From DAOQVR01 sp035341665 (GTDB lineage Bacteria; Chloroflexota; Anaerolineae; JAAYZQ01): DNA of 64,000 nt. Positions 16,946-24,684 of this stretch are shown here, piece by piece. Numbering within the stretch: the stretch's first letter is position 1; every line of letters starts with the position of its first letter. The stretch spans positions 310,001 to 374,000 of the forward strand of contig DAOQVR010000001.1 of the NCBI GenBank assembly GCA_035341665.1, in the 5' to 3' direction. Below the pieces are notes generated by a model. It searched no databases, had not been told where the DNA came from, and saw only the letters and a program-made list of their open reading frames with translations. The position numbers were made by a program, and so were the translations under genes.

Positions 16946-17036
16946 CGGGGAGGCAGGGATTCGAACCCTGGGAGGAACTCTTTAGTCCCTCAACCGCTTA
17001 GCAGGCGGCCCCGATCGACCACTCCGGCACCTCCCC
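16946..17036 (-). tRNA. tRNA-Ser (anticodon GCT)
   Basis: 91 nt with a long variable arm. Acceptor GGGGAGG/CCTCCCC, anticodon loop CTGCTAA (GCT, reads AGC/AGU), T loop TTCGAAT, discriminator G. CCA is not encoded. Seven bases upstream of tRNA-Arg. Confidence 0.93.
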
Positions 17037-17099
17037 AGGTGCCAGTTCCCACGCTTTGCCAGTGCGGACTTGTGCAAGCGCTACCCGACTACTTTGGCG

Positions 17100-17189
<90 letters not shown>

Positions 17190-17230
17190 GCGAAGCAGTG
17201 GTCAGTTGCCCCCTCCGGCCCACCAGCACT

Positions 17231-17259
17231 AGTATAGCAGAGAGGGAATCGGTTGTCAA
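17231..17259 (-). promoter_or_regulatory. Strong promoter of the tRNA-Ser/Ser/Arg cluster
   Basis: Minus strand: TTGACA (17259-17254), 17 bp, TGC then TATACT (17236-17231). A near-perfect extended promoter between serS and the first tRNA. Confidence 0.8.
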
Positions 17260-17302
17260 AAAAGGATCGTGTCGCGCCCGGTGTCCCCATGCGCCACGCA
17301 CG

Positions 17303-18568
17303 TCAGCGGATGATCTCGATGCCGCCCATGTAGGGCCGGAGAGCTGGTGGCACGAGGATAGTCCCGTCGGGCTGCTGGTAGTTCTCCATCACAGCGATCA
17401 TGACCCTCGGCAGCGCGAGTCCCGAGCCGTTCAGGGTGTGAACATAACGGGGTTTGGCTCCTGGCTCAGGGCGATAGCGGATATTCGCACGGCGTGCCTG
17501 GAAGTCGGTGCAGTTCGACAGCGAGCTAACCTCCAGCCACTCTTGCACGCCGGGTGCCCACACCTCAAGGTCGAACTTGGTCGCTGCCTGGAACCCCAGG
17601 TCGCCCGTACACATCTGCACGAGTCGGTAAGGAACGTTCAAGCCCTGGCACACGGCCTCCGCATCACCAATCATCGTCTCCAGCGTGTCGTAGGATGTCT
17701 CGGGCGTGGTGAGCTGGTACATCTCGACCTTGTCGAACTGGTGACCTCGCTTGATGCCCCGCACATCTCGACCGGCTGACATCTTCTCTCGGCGGAAGCA
17801 GGGTGTATAGGAGACGTACTTGAGCGGAAGCGCGGACGCAGGAAGGATCTCATCGCGGTGGAGGTTGGTGAGGGGGATTTCAGATGTACCGATGAACCAA
17901 AAGTCCTCCTCGGCGTCGTGGTAGATGTTATCCTCAAACTTGGGCAGCTGCGCAGCACCTACCATCATCTCCCTGCGAACCATATAGGGCGGGTAGATCT
18001 CGGTGTATCCTTGCGCGAGGTGCAGGTCCAGCATCCAGGTGATGAGCGCCCTCTGAAGGCGAGCGCCCAGGCCCCGCAGGATGTAGAACCGCGTACCCGA
18101 AAGCTTGACACCCCGGTCCAGGTCCAGAATGTCCAGCGATGGACCGAGGTCCCAGTGCGGCAGGGGCTCGGATGCGAAGGCAGGCTGCTCGCCCACTTGC
18201 CGCACGATCAGATTGTGGGATTCGTCAGGACCGATTGGGACACCGGGGCTCGGGAGGTTCGGAACCTGGAGCATGAGAGCCGAGACCTGCTCCTCGGTCC
18301 TCCTTAGCTCCTGCTCGAGCTGCCCGAGTGTGTCGCCCACCGCGCGCATCTGCTCGATTCTGGACCTGCGGGCCTCGGGATCGGTCGTGCGGCTGATCTC
18401 CTTGGAAGCTGCATTTCGCTCAGCTCGCAAGGCCTCCGTCTGAGTCAGGAGCTCGCGCCGTCTGGCGTCAAGCTGGAGAATGACGTCGATTGGGGCTTTG
18501 ACATTCAGATCGGACATCGCCTTCTTGACTGTCTCGGGCTGCTCGCGGATAACGTTGATATCGAGCAT
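17303..18568 (-). CDS. serS: Seryl-tRNA synthetase
   Basis: A 421-residue class II aminoacyl-tRNA synthetase charging tRNA-Ser. The N-terminal ~110 residues are the long helical hairpin arm that grips the tRNA long variable arm. The catalytic core has motif 2 (FRREKMSAGRDVRG) and motif 3 (GSGLALPRVMIAVMENYQ), plus the Ser-binding TSEIPL. Length is typical. It has its own TTGACA/TAGAGT promoter, divergent from ruvB, and is followed on the same strand by two of its substrate tRNAs. Confidence 0.97.
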   Translation of the reverse strand: MLDINVIREQPETVKKAMSDLNVKAPIDVILQLDARRRELLTQTEALRAERNAASKEISRTTDPEARRSRIEQMRAVGDTLGQLEQELRRTEEQVSALMLQVPNLPSPGVPIGPDESHNLIVRQVGEQPAFASEPLPHWDLGPSLDILDLDRGVKLSGTRFYILRGLGARLQRALITWMLDLHLAQGYTEIYPPYMVRREMMVGAAQLPKFEDNIYHDAEEDFWFIGTSEIPLTNLHRDEILPASALPLKYVSYTPCFRREKMSAGRDVRGIKRGHQFDKVEMYQLTTPETSYDTLETMIGDAEAVCQGLNVPYRLVQMCTGDLGFQAATKFDLEVWAPGVQEWLEVSSLSNCTDFQARRANIRYRPEPGAKPRYVHTLNGSGLALPRVMIAVMENYQQPDGTILVPPALRPYMGGIEIIR

Positions 18569-18622
18569 GCGTCACCTCATGGCACCGTGTCCTGCTCCCA
18601 CCGGGCGAGGCAGGTGGGCCAG

Positions 18623-18651
18623 ACTCTACCACAACCAGCCGAGGGTGTCAA
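18623..18651 (-). promoter_or_regulatory. Promoter of serS
   Basis: Minus strand: TTGACA (18651-18646), 17-bp spacer, TAGAGT (18628-18623), about 55 bases before the serS ATG. Confidence 0.7.
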
Positions 18652-18675
18652 CTGCTTACATGCGGGGCAGTCAGG

Positions 18676-18704
18676 TTCCGTGCAGGGGCAGTCTGTGGTA
18701 CAAT
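18676..18704 (+). promoter_or_regulatory. Promoter of ruvB
   Basis: TTCCGT (18676-18681), 17-bp spacer, TACAAT (18699-18704), 30 bases before the ruvB ATG. The -35 box is weak. Confidence 0.45.
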
Positions 18705-18733
18705 GCTTGCACCCAGGACCTTGGCAGGAGCGC

Positions 18734-19753
18734 ATGGCTGAACGGATGATCTCGCCACAGAACCGATCGGAGGAAACCGGCCTCGAGGTGCGGCTCCGGC
18801 CACAGCGGTTGCAGGAATACATCGGGCAGGACCGGGTGAAGGCAAACCTAGGCATCCTGATCGAGGCAGCAAGGGGGCGACACGAGCCTCTTGACCACGT
18901 ACTGATTTACGGCCCACCGGGTCTTGGGAAGACTACCCTGGCACACGTAGTAGCCAACGAGATGGGAGTCAACATCCGCATCACGGCCGGACCCGCAATT
19001 GAGCGTGCCGGTGACTTGGCAGCCATCCTCACGAACCTCCGGCAAGGGGACGTGCTGTTTGTGGACGAGGTTCATCGGCTGGGTAAGGCCGTTGAAGAAG
19101 TGCTCTACCCGGCCATGGAGGACTTTTGCCTCGACATCGTGATCGGCAAAGGCCCTGGCGCCCGGAACATCCGCTTGAAGCTTCCGCGCTTCACCCTGAT
19201 TGGCGCCACCACGCGATTGGCGTTGATGACCGCGCCCCTCCGGGCACGTTTCGGTGCTGTCTACCGGCTCGACTTCTACGAGCCGGATGCCATGCGCGCG
19301 ATCGTGGAACGCTCGGCACGCATTCTGGGTGTGACGATCGACACAGCCGGCATTGCAGAGATCGCACGGCGGGCGCGAGGGACGCCGCGGGTGGCCAACC
19401 GGCTTCTCAGGCGCGTGCGAGACTACGCTGAGGTGCGCGCGGGTGGCGGGATCACCCAGACAGTGGCTGAAGACGCACTTACCCTTCTGGAAGTGGACCC
19501 TCTGGGCCTGGACGAGATTGACCGGCGTGTGCTTCGGACCATCATCGAGAAGTACGATGGAGGTCCGGTGGGGCTGGAGACGATCGGCGCTGCCCTCTCG
19601 GAGGAGCCCGATACCATCATGGATGTAGTCGAGCCCTACCTCCTGCAGCTGGGCTTTCTAGATCGCACGCCTCGAGGCCGGATTGCGACTCGGCTCGCGT
19701 ACGAGCATCTTTCCCTTCCCTACCATGAGTCTCCCCAGCCCGGTCTCTTCTAG
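18734..19753 (+). CDS. ruvB: Holliday junction branch migration helicase RuvB
   Basis: A 339-residue AAA+ motor that drives Holliday junction branch migration with RuvA. It shows LRPQRLQEYIGQ, Walker A GPPGLGKTT, Walker B DEVHRL, sensor 1 GATTRLALMTAPLRARFG, and the C-terminal winged helix with TPRGR. ATG 18734 has CAGGAG upstream and starts the conserved N-terminus; the longer frame overlaps the promoter region. ruvA and ruvC are not in the window. Confidence 0.97.
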   Translation: MAERMISPQNRSEETGLEVRLRPQRLQEYIGQDRVKANLGILIEAARGRHEPLDHVLIYGPPGLGKTTLAHVVANEMGVNIRITAGPAIERAGDLAAILTNLRQGDVLFVDEVHRLGKAVEEVLYPAMEDFCLDIVIGKGPGARNIRLKLPRFTLIGATTRLALMTAPLRARFGAVYRLDFYEPDAMRAIVERSARILGVTIDTAGIAEIARRARGTPRVANRLLRRVRDYAEVRAGGGITQTVAEDALTLLEVDPLGLDEIDRRVLRTIIEKYDGGPVGLETIGAALSEEPDTIMDVVEPYLLQLGFLDRTPRGRIATRLAYEHLSLPYHESPQPGLF

Positions 19754-19788
19754 CCACTCGTGGGGGAGTGCTTTCGCGGATGCCGCGT

Positions 19789-20991
19789 CTAGACCTCCCT
19801 GCTTGCGAGCGCTCTTGCTGCGGACGCCACGTCTTCGAACGGGATCCCTTCCCGTGCGGCAAGTGCGGCACAGTCGTCGTACTCAGGCGCCGCCGAGATC
19901 ACTCTGTTCCCCAGCCTCTTGATCTTGATCCTCACAGCGCCCCACGGGGTCTGCACTTCCCCGATCTCGCGCGACGCCTTGGCCCGCCGATAGCGCTGGT
20001 AGCGCAGGCCGAGGGTTGGAGTCTCCCTGAGCACAATGGCCGCCAGCTTGTCGGTGTCGGCCGGCTCAGCGAGGACGGACAGCTGGTAAGCGGGTCGGCT
20101 CTTTTTCATCTGGATTGGCGAAAACCAGGCGTCCAGTGCACCCGCCTGGAATAGCCGGTCCATCGCATAACCGAGCGCTTCCCCTGTGACGTTGTCCAGG
20201 TTGCAGGTGAGGAGTACGACCTCGTCGTGATCGAGAGGGCTCTCGGCTATCTCGCCGATCCAGACGCGAACCCCGTTTGGCCACGGGAGCTGCTTGCTGC
20301 CAAATCCATATCCCACAGCCTGAATGTGCATCGCCGGCTGGTGGAATGTGGCGAAGTGGGTGAGGAGCACTGCGCCGGTAGGCGTGAGTAGTTCGACGCT
20401 GGCCGGCCACGTTGGTTGCGCTTCCCTCTCGGCGGGGCCGCGGGAGGTCGGCGCGCCGCTCTGGGAGAGCAACGCCAAAGTCGCCGGCGCCGGAACGGGC
20501 AAGAGCCCATGTTCTGTGTCCACCGTTCCCCAGCCCGTCATCAGGGGCGAAGAGAACACGGCCTCAATGCCAAGGTGCTCCAACGCAGTGACGAAGCCGA
20601 CGATATCCACCAGCGTGTCGACCGCGCCGATCTCGTGGAAGTGGACCTCTTCGACTGCGACGCCGTGCGCGTCAGCCTCGGCCTGGGCGAGACGCCGGAA
20701 CACAGCAACGCTGCGCTCCTTGACCCTTCGGGGAAGGCTGCTCTCCCCAATGAGATGCTCAATGGTCGACAGGTGGCGGGCCGGCCGCTCAGAGCTGTCT
20801 AGGGTGACGCGAAGGTGTGTTCCGGCGAGTCCATGATGCGAGACACGCTCGGCTTCGAGCTGGTAGCCGCCCACTCCCAACGCACCTAGGTCGGCCTCGA
20901 GGTCGCCGAACGAGAGGCCGGCATCAAGAAGGCTGCCCAGTAGCATGTCGCCGCTGGCACCAGAGAAGCAATCGAAGTAGGCTATCTTCAT
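19789..20991 (-). CDS. larC: LarC-type nickel insertion protein (pyridinium bisthiocarboxylate mononucleotide nickel chelatase)
   Basis: A 400-residue protein that inserts Ni into the nickel-pincer nucleotide cofactor. The N-terminus has the family signature FDCFSGASGDMLLGSL; a His-rich HGVAVEEVHFHEIGAVDT segment sits near residue 110; a long helical/beta C-terminal region includes CNLDNVTGEALGYAMDRL. ATG 20991 with GGAG upstream is chosen. larB, larE and a LarA-type enzyme are not visible, so the client enzyme is unknown. Confidence 0.9.
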   Translation of the reverse strand: MKIAYFDCFSGASGDMLLGSLLDAGLSFGDLEADLGALGVGGYQLEAERVSHHGLAGTHLRVTLDSSERPARHLSTIEHLIGESSLPRRVKERSVAVFRRLAQAEADAHGVAVEEVHFHEIGAVDTLVDIVGFVTALEHLGIEAVFSSPLMTGWGTVDTEHGLLPVPAPATLALLSQSGAPTSRGPAEREAQPTWPASVELLTPTGAVLLTHFATFHQPAMHIQAVGYGFGSKQLPWPNGVRVWIGEIAESPLDHDEVVLLTCNLDNVTGEALGYAMDRLFQAGALDAWFSPIQMKKSRPAYQLSVLAEPADTDKLAAIVLRETPTLGLRYQRYRRAKASREIGEVQTPWGAVRIKIKRLGNRVISAAPEYDDCAALAAREGIPFEDVASAARALASREV

Positions 20992-21012
20992 CCTGACTCC
21001 GGTAGGGTGAAA

Positions 21013-21042
21013 CCTGCCCAGGCGGCATGCCACCTGGGCAGG
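21013..21042 (-). terminator. Terminator hairpin between slipin gene and larC
   Basis: CCTGCCCAGG (21013-21022) and CCTGGGCAGG (21033-21042) form a perfect 10-bp stem with a 10-base loop. On the minus strand it is followed by TTTC. Confidence 0.6.
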
Positions 21043-21078
21043 CAATGCGATGCGTGCCGGCCCGTGCTGGGCAAGGCT

Positions 21079-21879
21079 CTACTTCGCAGGCTGGTCTGAG
21101 GTTTGGGTCTCCTGATGCAGCTGAGGCTGCGGAGTCTTCCCGAAGACGTTGAGGAACTCGATGGGAATGGGGAAAAGGATGGTCGAGTTCTTCTCTACCG
21201 CGATCTCGGTCAGAACCTGTAGATATCGGAGCTGGATGGCGGCCGGTTCTTGCGAAATCACATTGGCTGCGTGCTGGAGCTGCTGCGCGGCTTCGAACTC
21301 ACCGTCAGCGTGGATGACCTTGGCACGTTTCTCGCGCTCGGCCTCGGCCTGCTTGGCCATGGCGCGTTTCATCGTATCAGGCAGCTCCACGTCCTTGACC
21401 TCCACAGTGCTCACCTTGATGCCCCAGGGGGCGGTTTGCTTGTCGATAATCTGCTGTAGTCTCTGGTTGATCTGGTCGCGGTGGATGAGCAGCTCGTCAA
21501 GGTCCGATTGACCCAGAACGGAGCGCAGGCTGGTCTGGGCAATCTGCCACGTGGCACGGCGATAGTCCTCCACCTGGACGATGGCGTCGCAGGGCTCGAT
21601 TACGCGGAAGTAGGCAACAGCATTCACCTTCACTGTGACGTTGTCGCGGGTGATGGCCTCCTGGGCAGGGATGTCAAGTACAACGACACGGAGATCGACT
21701 TTCACCATGCGGTCCAGGAAGGGGATGATCAGGAACAAGCCTGGCCCCTTTGCGCCCTGGAGACGGCCTAGGCGGAAGATCACCCCGCGCTCATACTCCT
21801 GCACAACCTTTACGGCCATGAAGAGAAAGAGCGCGAGGAAGACGATGACGACCGTGATCCATGAGTAGAGCCACTCCAT
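21079..21879 (-). CDS. Slipin / SPFH (band 7) membrane protein
   Basis: A 266-residue protein: one N-terminal membrane segment (~residues 7-27), then the SPFH domain starting VVQEYERGVIFRLGRLQGAKGPG, and a helical Ala/Glu-rich stretch (~residues 180-220, KQAEAEREKRAKVIHADGE) typical of oligomerisation. Stomatin-like slipins organise membrane microdomains; they often pair with an NfeD protein, but none is present here. A GGATAGGTGG ribosome binding site precedes the ATG. Confidence 0.92.
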   Translation of the reverse strand: MEWLYSWITVVIVFLALFLFMAVKVVQEYERGVIFRLGRLQGAKGPGLFLIIPFLDRMVKVDLRVVVLDIPAQEAITRDNVTVKVNAVAYFRVIEPCDAIVQVEDYRRATWQIAQTSLRSVLGQSDLDELLIHRDQINQRLQQIIDKQTAPWGIKVSTVEVKDVELPDTMKRAMAKQAEAEREKRAKVIHADGEFEAAQQLQHAANVISQEPAAIQLRYLQVLTEIAVEKNSTILFPIPIEFLNVFGKTPQPQLHQETQTSDQPAK

Positions 21880-21978
21880 TTGTCCACCTATCCTTTCGTG
21901 CGGTGACGGAACCTAGCCGGACAGCCTTGTGCCTCCATTCTACTGCCGGCAAGGAGAAAAAGCAACTGGGGCCAAAGG

Positions 21979-22434
21979 CTACTCGGGAACCACCTCCCAG
22001 AAGTCCAGCCGAGCGCTCGCCTGCTCAACTGCGTCTCCGGAGATACGGATATAGAGACCCTTGCCCTCCACCAGGACCGTGCCATCGGCCATCTCAACCC
22101 TTCCGCGCGCCTCGTAGGCCAAGCGACGATTGCGGATCAGTTCCCCGACGATGGTGATCTCCTGATCCAGTGGCACGGGCTTCCGGAAGACGACCTCCAG
22201 TCGGCCGGTGACGGCCCAGACGCCGTGGAGGGTGAGGACACGGCCCATTGTCTCGTCGAGTAGTGTGCTAATGACCCCGCCATGCAGGTGGCCGGGATAG
22301 CCCTGGTGCTCTGGTTTCGGCCGGAAGCGGGCGACGCAGCGCCCCTCGTCATCCGTGTAGAAATGCAAATGCAGGCCAATCGGGTTGTCAATGCCGCACA
22401 CGAAACACATCCGCGAGCTCGGTTGTCTCTTCAT
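21979..22434 (-). CDS. Hotdog-fold thioesterase (PaaI-like)
   Basis: A 151-residue single hotdog domain with CFVCGIDNPIGLHLHF at the N-terminus and HLHGGVISTLLDETMG (~residues 49-64), the region carrying the catalytic acidic residue of PaaI/4HBT acyl-CoA thioesterases. Substrate unknown. ATG follows AGGATGAG. Same strand as slipin, roughly 100 bases upstream. Confidence 0.85.
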   Translation of the reverse strand: MKRQPSSRMCFVCGIDNPIGLHLHFYTDDEGRCVARFRPKPEHQGYPGHLHGGVISTLLDETMGRVLTLHGVWAVTGRLEVVFRKPVPLDQEITIVGELIRNRRLAYEARGRVEMADGTVLVEGKGLYIRISGDAVEQASARLDFWEVVPE

Positions 22435-22605
22435 GGCTCATCCTGTTCCCTTGAGGATCGGTGCCGACCAGGTCGGCCTACGCAACAGCCGGCCACGTCT
22501 GGTGTCTGCGGCGAGCCGAGCCCAGCCTACCCGGCTGACGCACCTGGCCGCGCTCGTGCAGGCCCGCGCTCGGACCTGAGTGAGGGCAAGGTGCGAGGGA
22601 TCTAC

Positions 22606-22800
22606 CTAGGCGCCCACCCGCGGATCGGGATTGCTCGACTCCGGTCCACCGCAGTCCGGGGTGTAACAGGTCGCGTCGATGAAGACGCACCTGGCATGGC
22701 AGCTTGGGCATTGGACAGGAGGCTCTACGTCCCTAAACATGTAGCCACAGTTCGAGCACTTCCACCACGGAGTCGTACTCTCAGGTTTCGTCATGGTCAT
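22606..22800 (-). CDS. Small rubredoxin-like zinc-ribbon protein
   Basis: A 64-residue protein with two CxxC knuckles: WKCSNCGYMF (~13-22) and CPSCHARC (~30-37), with an extra Cys pair (CYTPDC) after. The first knuckle and spacing look like the desulforedoxin/rubredoxin-like ribbon. It could bind Zn or Fe; role unknown. Two in-frame ATGs two codons apart make 22800 or 22794 possible. It lies between a thioesterase and a HEAT-repeat protein on the same strand. Confidence 0.7.
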   Translation of the reverse strand: MTMTKPESTTPWWKCSNCGYMFRDVEPPVQCPSCHARCVFIDATCYTPDCGGPESSNPDPRVGA

Positions 22801-22876
22801 CCCTCGTTACCGTGATCGTGCAGCTGAACCCGAGTCGCCGGAATCAGGCGCTCTCTGCGGGGGGCAGAGGATTGCC

Positions 22877-23914
22877 TCACCCGCTCTCGTCCAGGTCGGC
22901 CAGACCACCTTCGTCAAGAGTCTCACCGGCCCTCTCCTCGTGGTCCAGCAGGAACTCCATGTCATCGAGGTCCTCGACGTCGACCATGGAGAAGGAAGGC
23001 ATGCCCTCGAGGAGATCTTGTTCGGCCAGTGCCTCGTCGATGGCGTCTTGGGTCTCATCATCGGCCTCTTCGTACAGATCCAGCAGCAGGTCCCGAGCAG
23101 CCACGCCACCAATCTGGCCGAGCGCCCAGATGGCAGCCCCGGCGATTTGCCGATCGGGATCGCGCAGCAGGCGGCCGAGGATCGGGACAGAGTCGATCAG
23201 GCTGGTCTCGCCGCAGGCGACTGCTGCCTGGTATCGCATAGCCGCTGAGCTGCTCTCTAGCTCCTCAAGGAGAATCGGACTCCATCTCCGGTTGCACGTT
23301 CGGCCCATCCCGACGACGGCACTCAACCTCCATGCCTCGTCGTCCTCGTCATAGGCAAGGCCCAAAGCCGCTCCAACTTGGGGCGAGCCGGAATAGGCCG
23401 CCGACTCAAGGGCGCGACGCCTGACGTCGACCGCCTCGCCCAGGAGGCTGAAGGTCGCCAGGAGTTCGTCGGCAACCTTGCCTGCCGTACCTGCGTCGAG
23501 TTCTTCCATTTGGCCTGCCAGCACGAACGATCCCAGGCCTGTCGCCGCTGCCGCCCGTACCTGCGGCGATGGATCAGCTCGAAGCAGCTGCAGAAGAGGA
23601 GTGACCAGAGCCGGGCTCGAGTCCTCCCAGAGGCCCTCGATCGCGGTCGTGCGAACCATCGCATCGGAATCTTGAAGGCAGTGCCGGTATATGGCCCCAA
23701 AGTCGACCTCGAAGCTCGTCTCGGCCAGCTCGACGAGCGAACGCAGAAGCTGCCTGCGTCGCTCGACTGGGAAGGTGTCGAATGCCTCACAGAAGTGGAT
23801 CAAGGACTGTGCATGCAGATCGGAGAGGGTCGGCAGGCTTGACACGCGCTGCGGTGCGGCCGGGTCTGCCAGAAGCCGCAACAGACTATCGAGATCGTGG
23901 GTTCCGTGGTCCAT
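22877..23914 (-). CDS. HEAT-repeat protein
   Basis: About 345 residues built of helical pairs with recurring D-P/S-x-VRxxAA cores (e.g. DPSPQVRAAAATGLG, DPDRQIAGAAIWALG), i.e. HEAT/PBS-lyase type repeats across most of the chain, then a very acidic tail from about residue 290 (VDVEDLDDMEFLLDHEE). A scaffold or protein-binding role is likely; no catalytic motif. ATG 23914 is preferred because AAGGAAGG precedes it; the ATG at 23929 has no ribosome binding site. Confidence 0.8.
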   Translation of the reverse strand: MDHGTHDLDSLLRLLADPAAPQRVSSLPTLSDLHAQSLIHFCEAFDTFPVERRRQLLRSLVELAETSFEVDFGAIYRHCLQDSDAMVRTTAIEGLWEDSSPALVTPLLQLLRADPSPQVRAAAATGLGSFVLAGQMEELDAGTAGKVADELLATFSLLGEAVDVRRRALESAAYSGSPQVGAALGLAYDEDDEAWRLSAVVGMGRTCNRRWSPILLEELESSSAAMRYQAAVACGETSLIDSVPILGRLLRDPDRQIAGAAIWALGQIGGVAARDLLLDLYEEADDETQDAIDEALAEQDLLEGMPSFSMVDVEDLDDMEFLLDHEERAGETLDEGGLADLDESG

Positions 23915-23989
23915 GTCGCCTTCCTTCATCGAGATGCCCTGTCGGGTTGCAGCACAGGCCTCTTCCCCCAGCAGAGACCCGCTTCCTAC

Positions 23990-24550
23990 TCATTCTAGGG
24001 GACCTGGCGTTCGAGCAAAGAAGCAGAGCAGGGTACTGCCATACTGGCGCTCGTCAGAAAGGTCCAGGTGCTTGAGGTCCGTAGGTTCGAACTCCTTTGG
24101 GAATAGCTGCACGATGACCTGCCCGCCGGGTCCGAGCCACGCAGGGTTCGCGTCTAGGGAGAGAAGAGCCCGGTTCCAGAGCGCACGGTACTGCGGGGGA
24201 GCAACATAGACCAAGTCAAAGGGTTCTGCCCTGCGAGTGAGATACCTGAACGCATCGCCGTGAACCAGGCGTGCGGCCGATTCGAGCCGCGTATGGGCCA
24301 GGTTGGTTCGAATGGTCGCCAGGGCTCGGGCCTCACTGTCGACAAAGACGGCCTCACTCGCGCCCCGGCTGAGTGCTTCGATCCCTACGCTTCCGGTGCC
24401 GGCGAACAAGTCGAGAAAGCGTGCGCCGACGACGGACTCGCCAAGGATGCTGAACAGAGCCTCCTTCACACGGTCAGAGATTGGGCGAGTCGTTGCCCCA
24501 GGCACGGCTTGCAGGCGCATTCCTCGAGCGCTGCCCGCGATTACCCTCAT
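23990..24550 (-). CDS. rsmD: 16S rRNA (guanine-N2) methyltransferase RsmD
   Basis: A 186-residue SAM-dependent Rossmann methyltransferase. MRVIAGSARGMRL and TRPISDRVKEALFSIL are the RsmD N-terminus; FLDLFAGTGSVGIEALSRGA is motif I. Motif IV reads YVAPPQY instead of the usual DPPF/Y, so the first acidic residue is replaced by Ala. It would modify G966 of 16S rRNA during small-subunit assembly. GAAAGGTAG precedes the ATG. Confidence 0.92.
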   Translation of the reverse strand: MRVIAGSARGMRLQAVPGATTRPISDRVKEALFSILGESVVGARFLDLFAGTGSVGIEALSRGASEAVFVDSEARALATIRTNLAHTRLESAARLVHGDAFRYLTRRAEPFDLVYVAPPQYRALWNRALLSLDANPAWLGPGGQVIVQLFPKEFEPTDLKHLDLSDERQYGSTLLCFFARTPGPLE

Positions 24551-24616
24551 AGGCTACCTTTCCGGGGCCAGTATAGAGCATCTAGACCTATGGGCAAAAT
24601 GGCCGGAGGAGCCCGG

Positions 24617-24645
24617 TTGCGCACCGCGGACATCTGTGATAGAGT
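24617..24645 (+). promoter_or_regulatory. Promoter of rel
   Basis: TTGCGC (24617-24622), 17-bp spacer, TAGAGT (24640-24645), 40 bases before the rel ATG. Confidence 0.5.
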
Positions 24646-24684
24646 GTCAGGAACTCTTCCTGGCAGGGGAGCTGGCTCTCTGGT

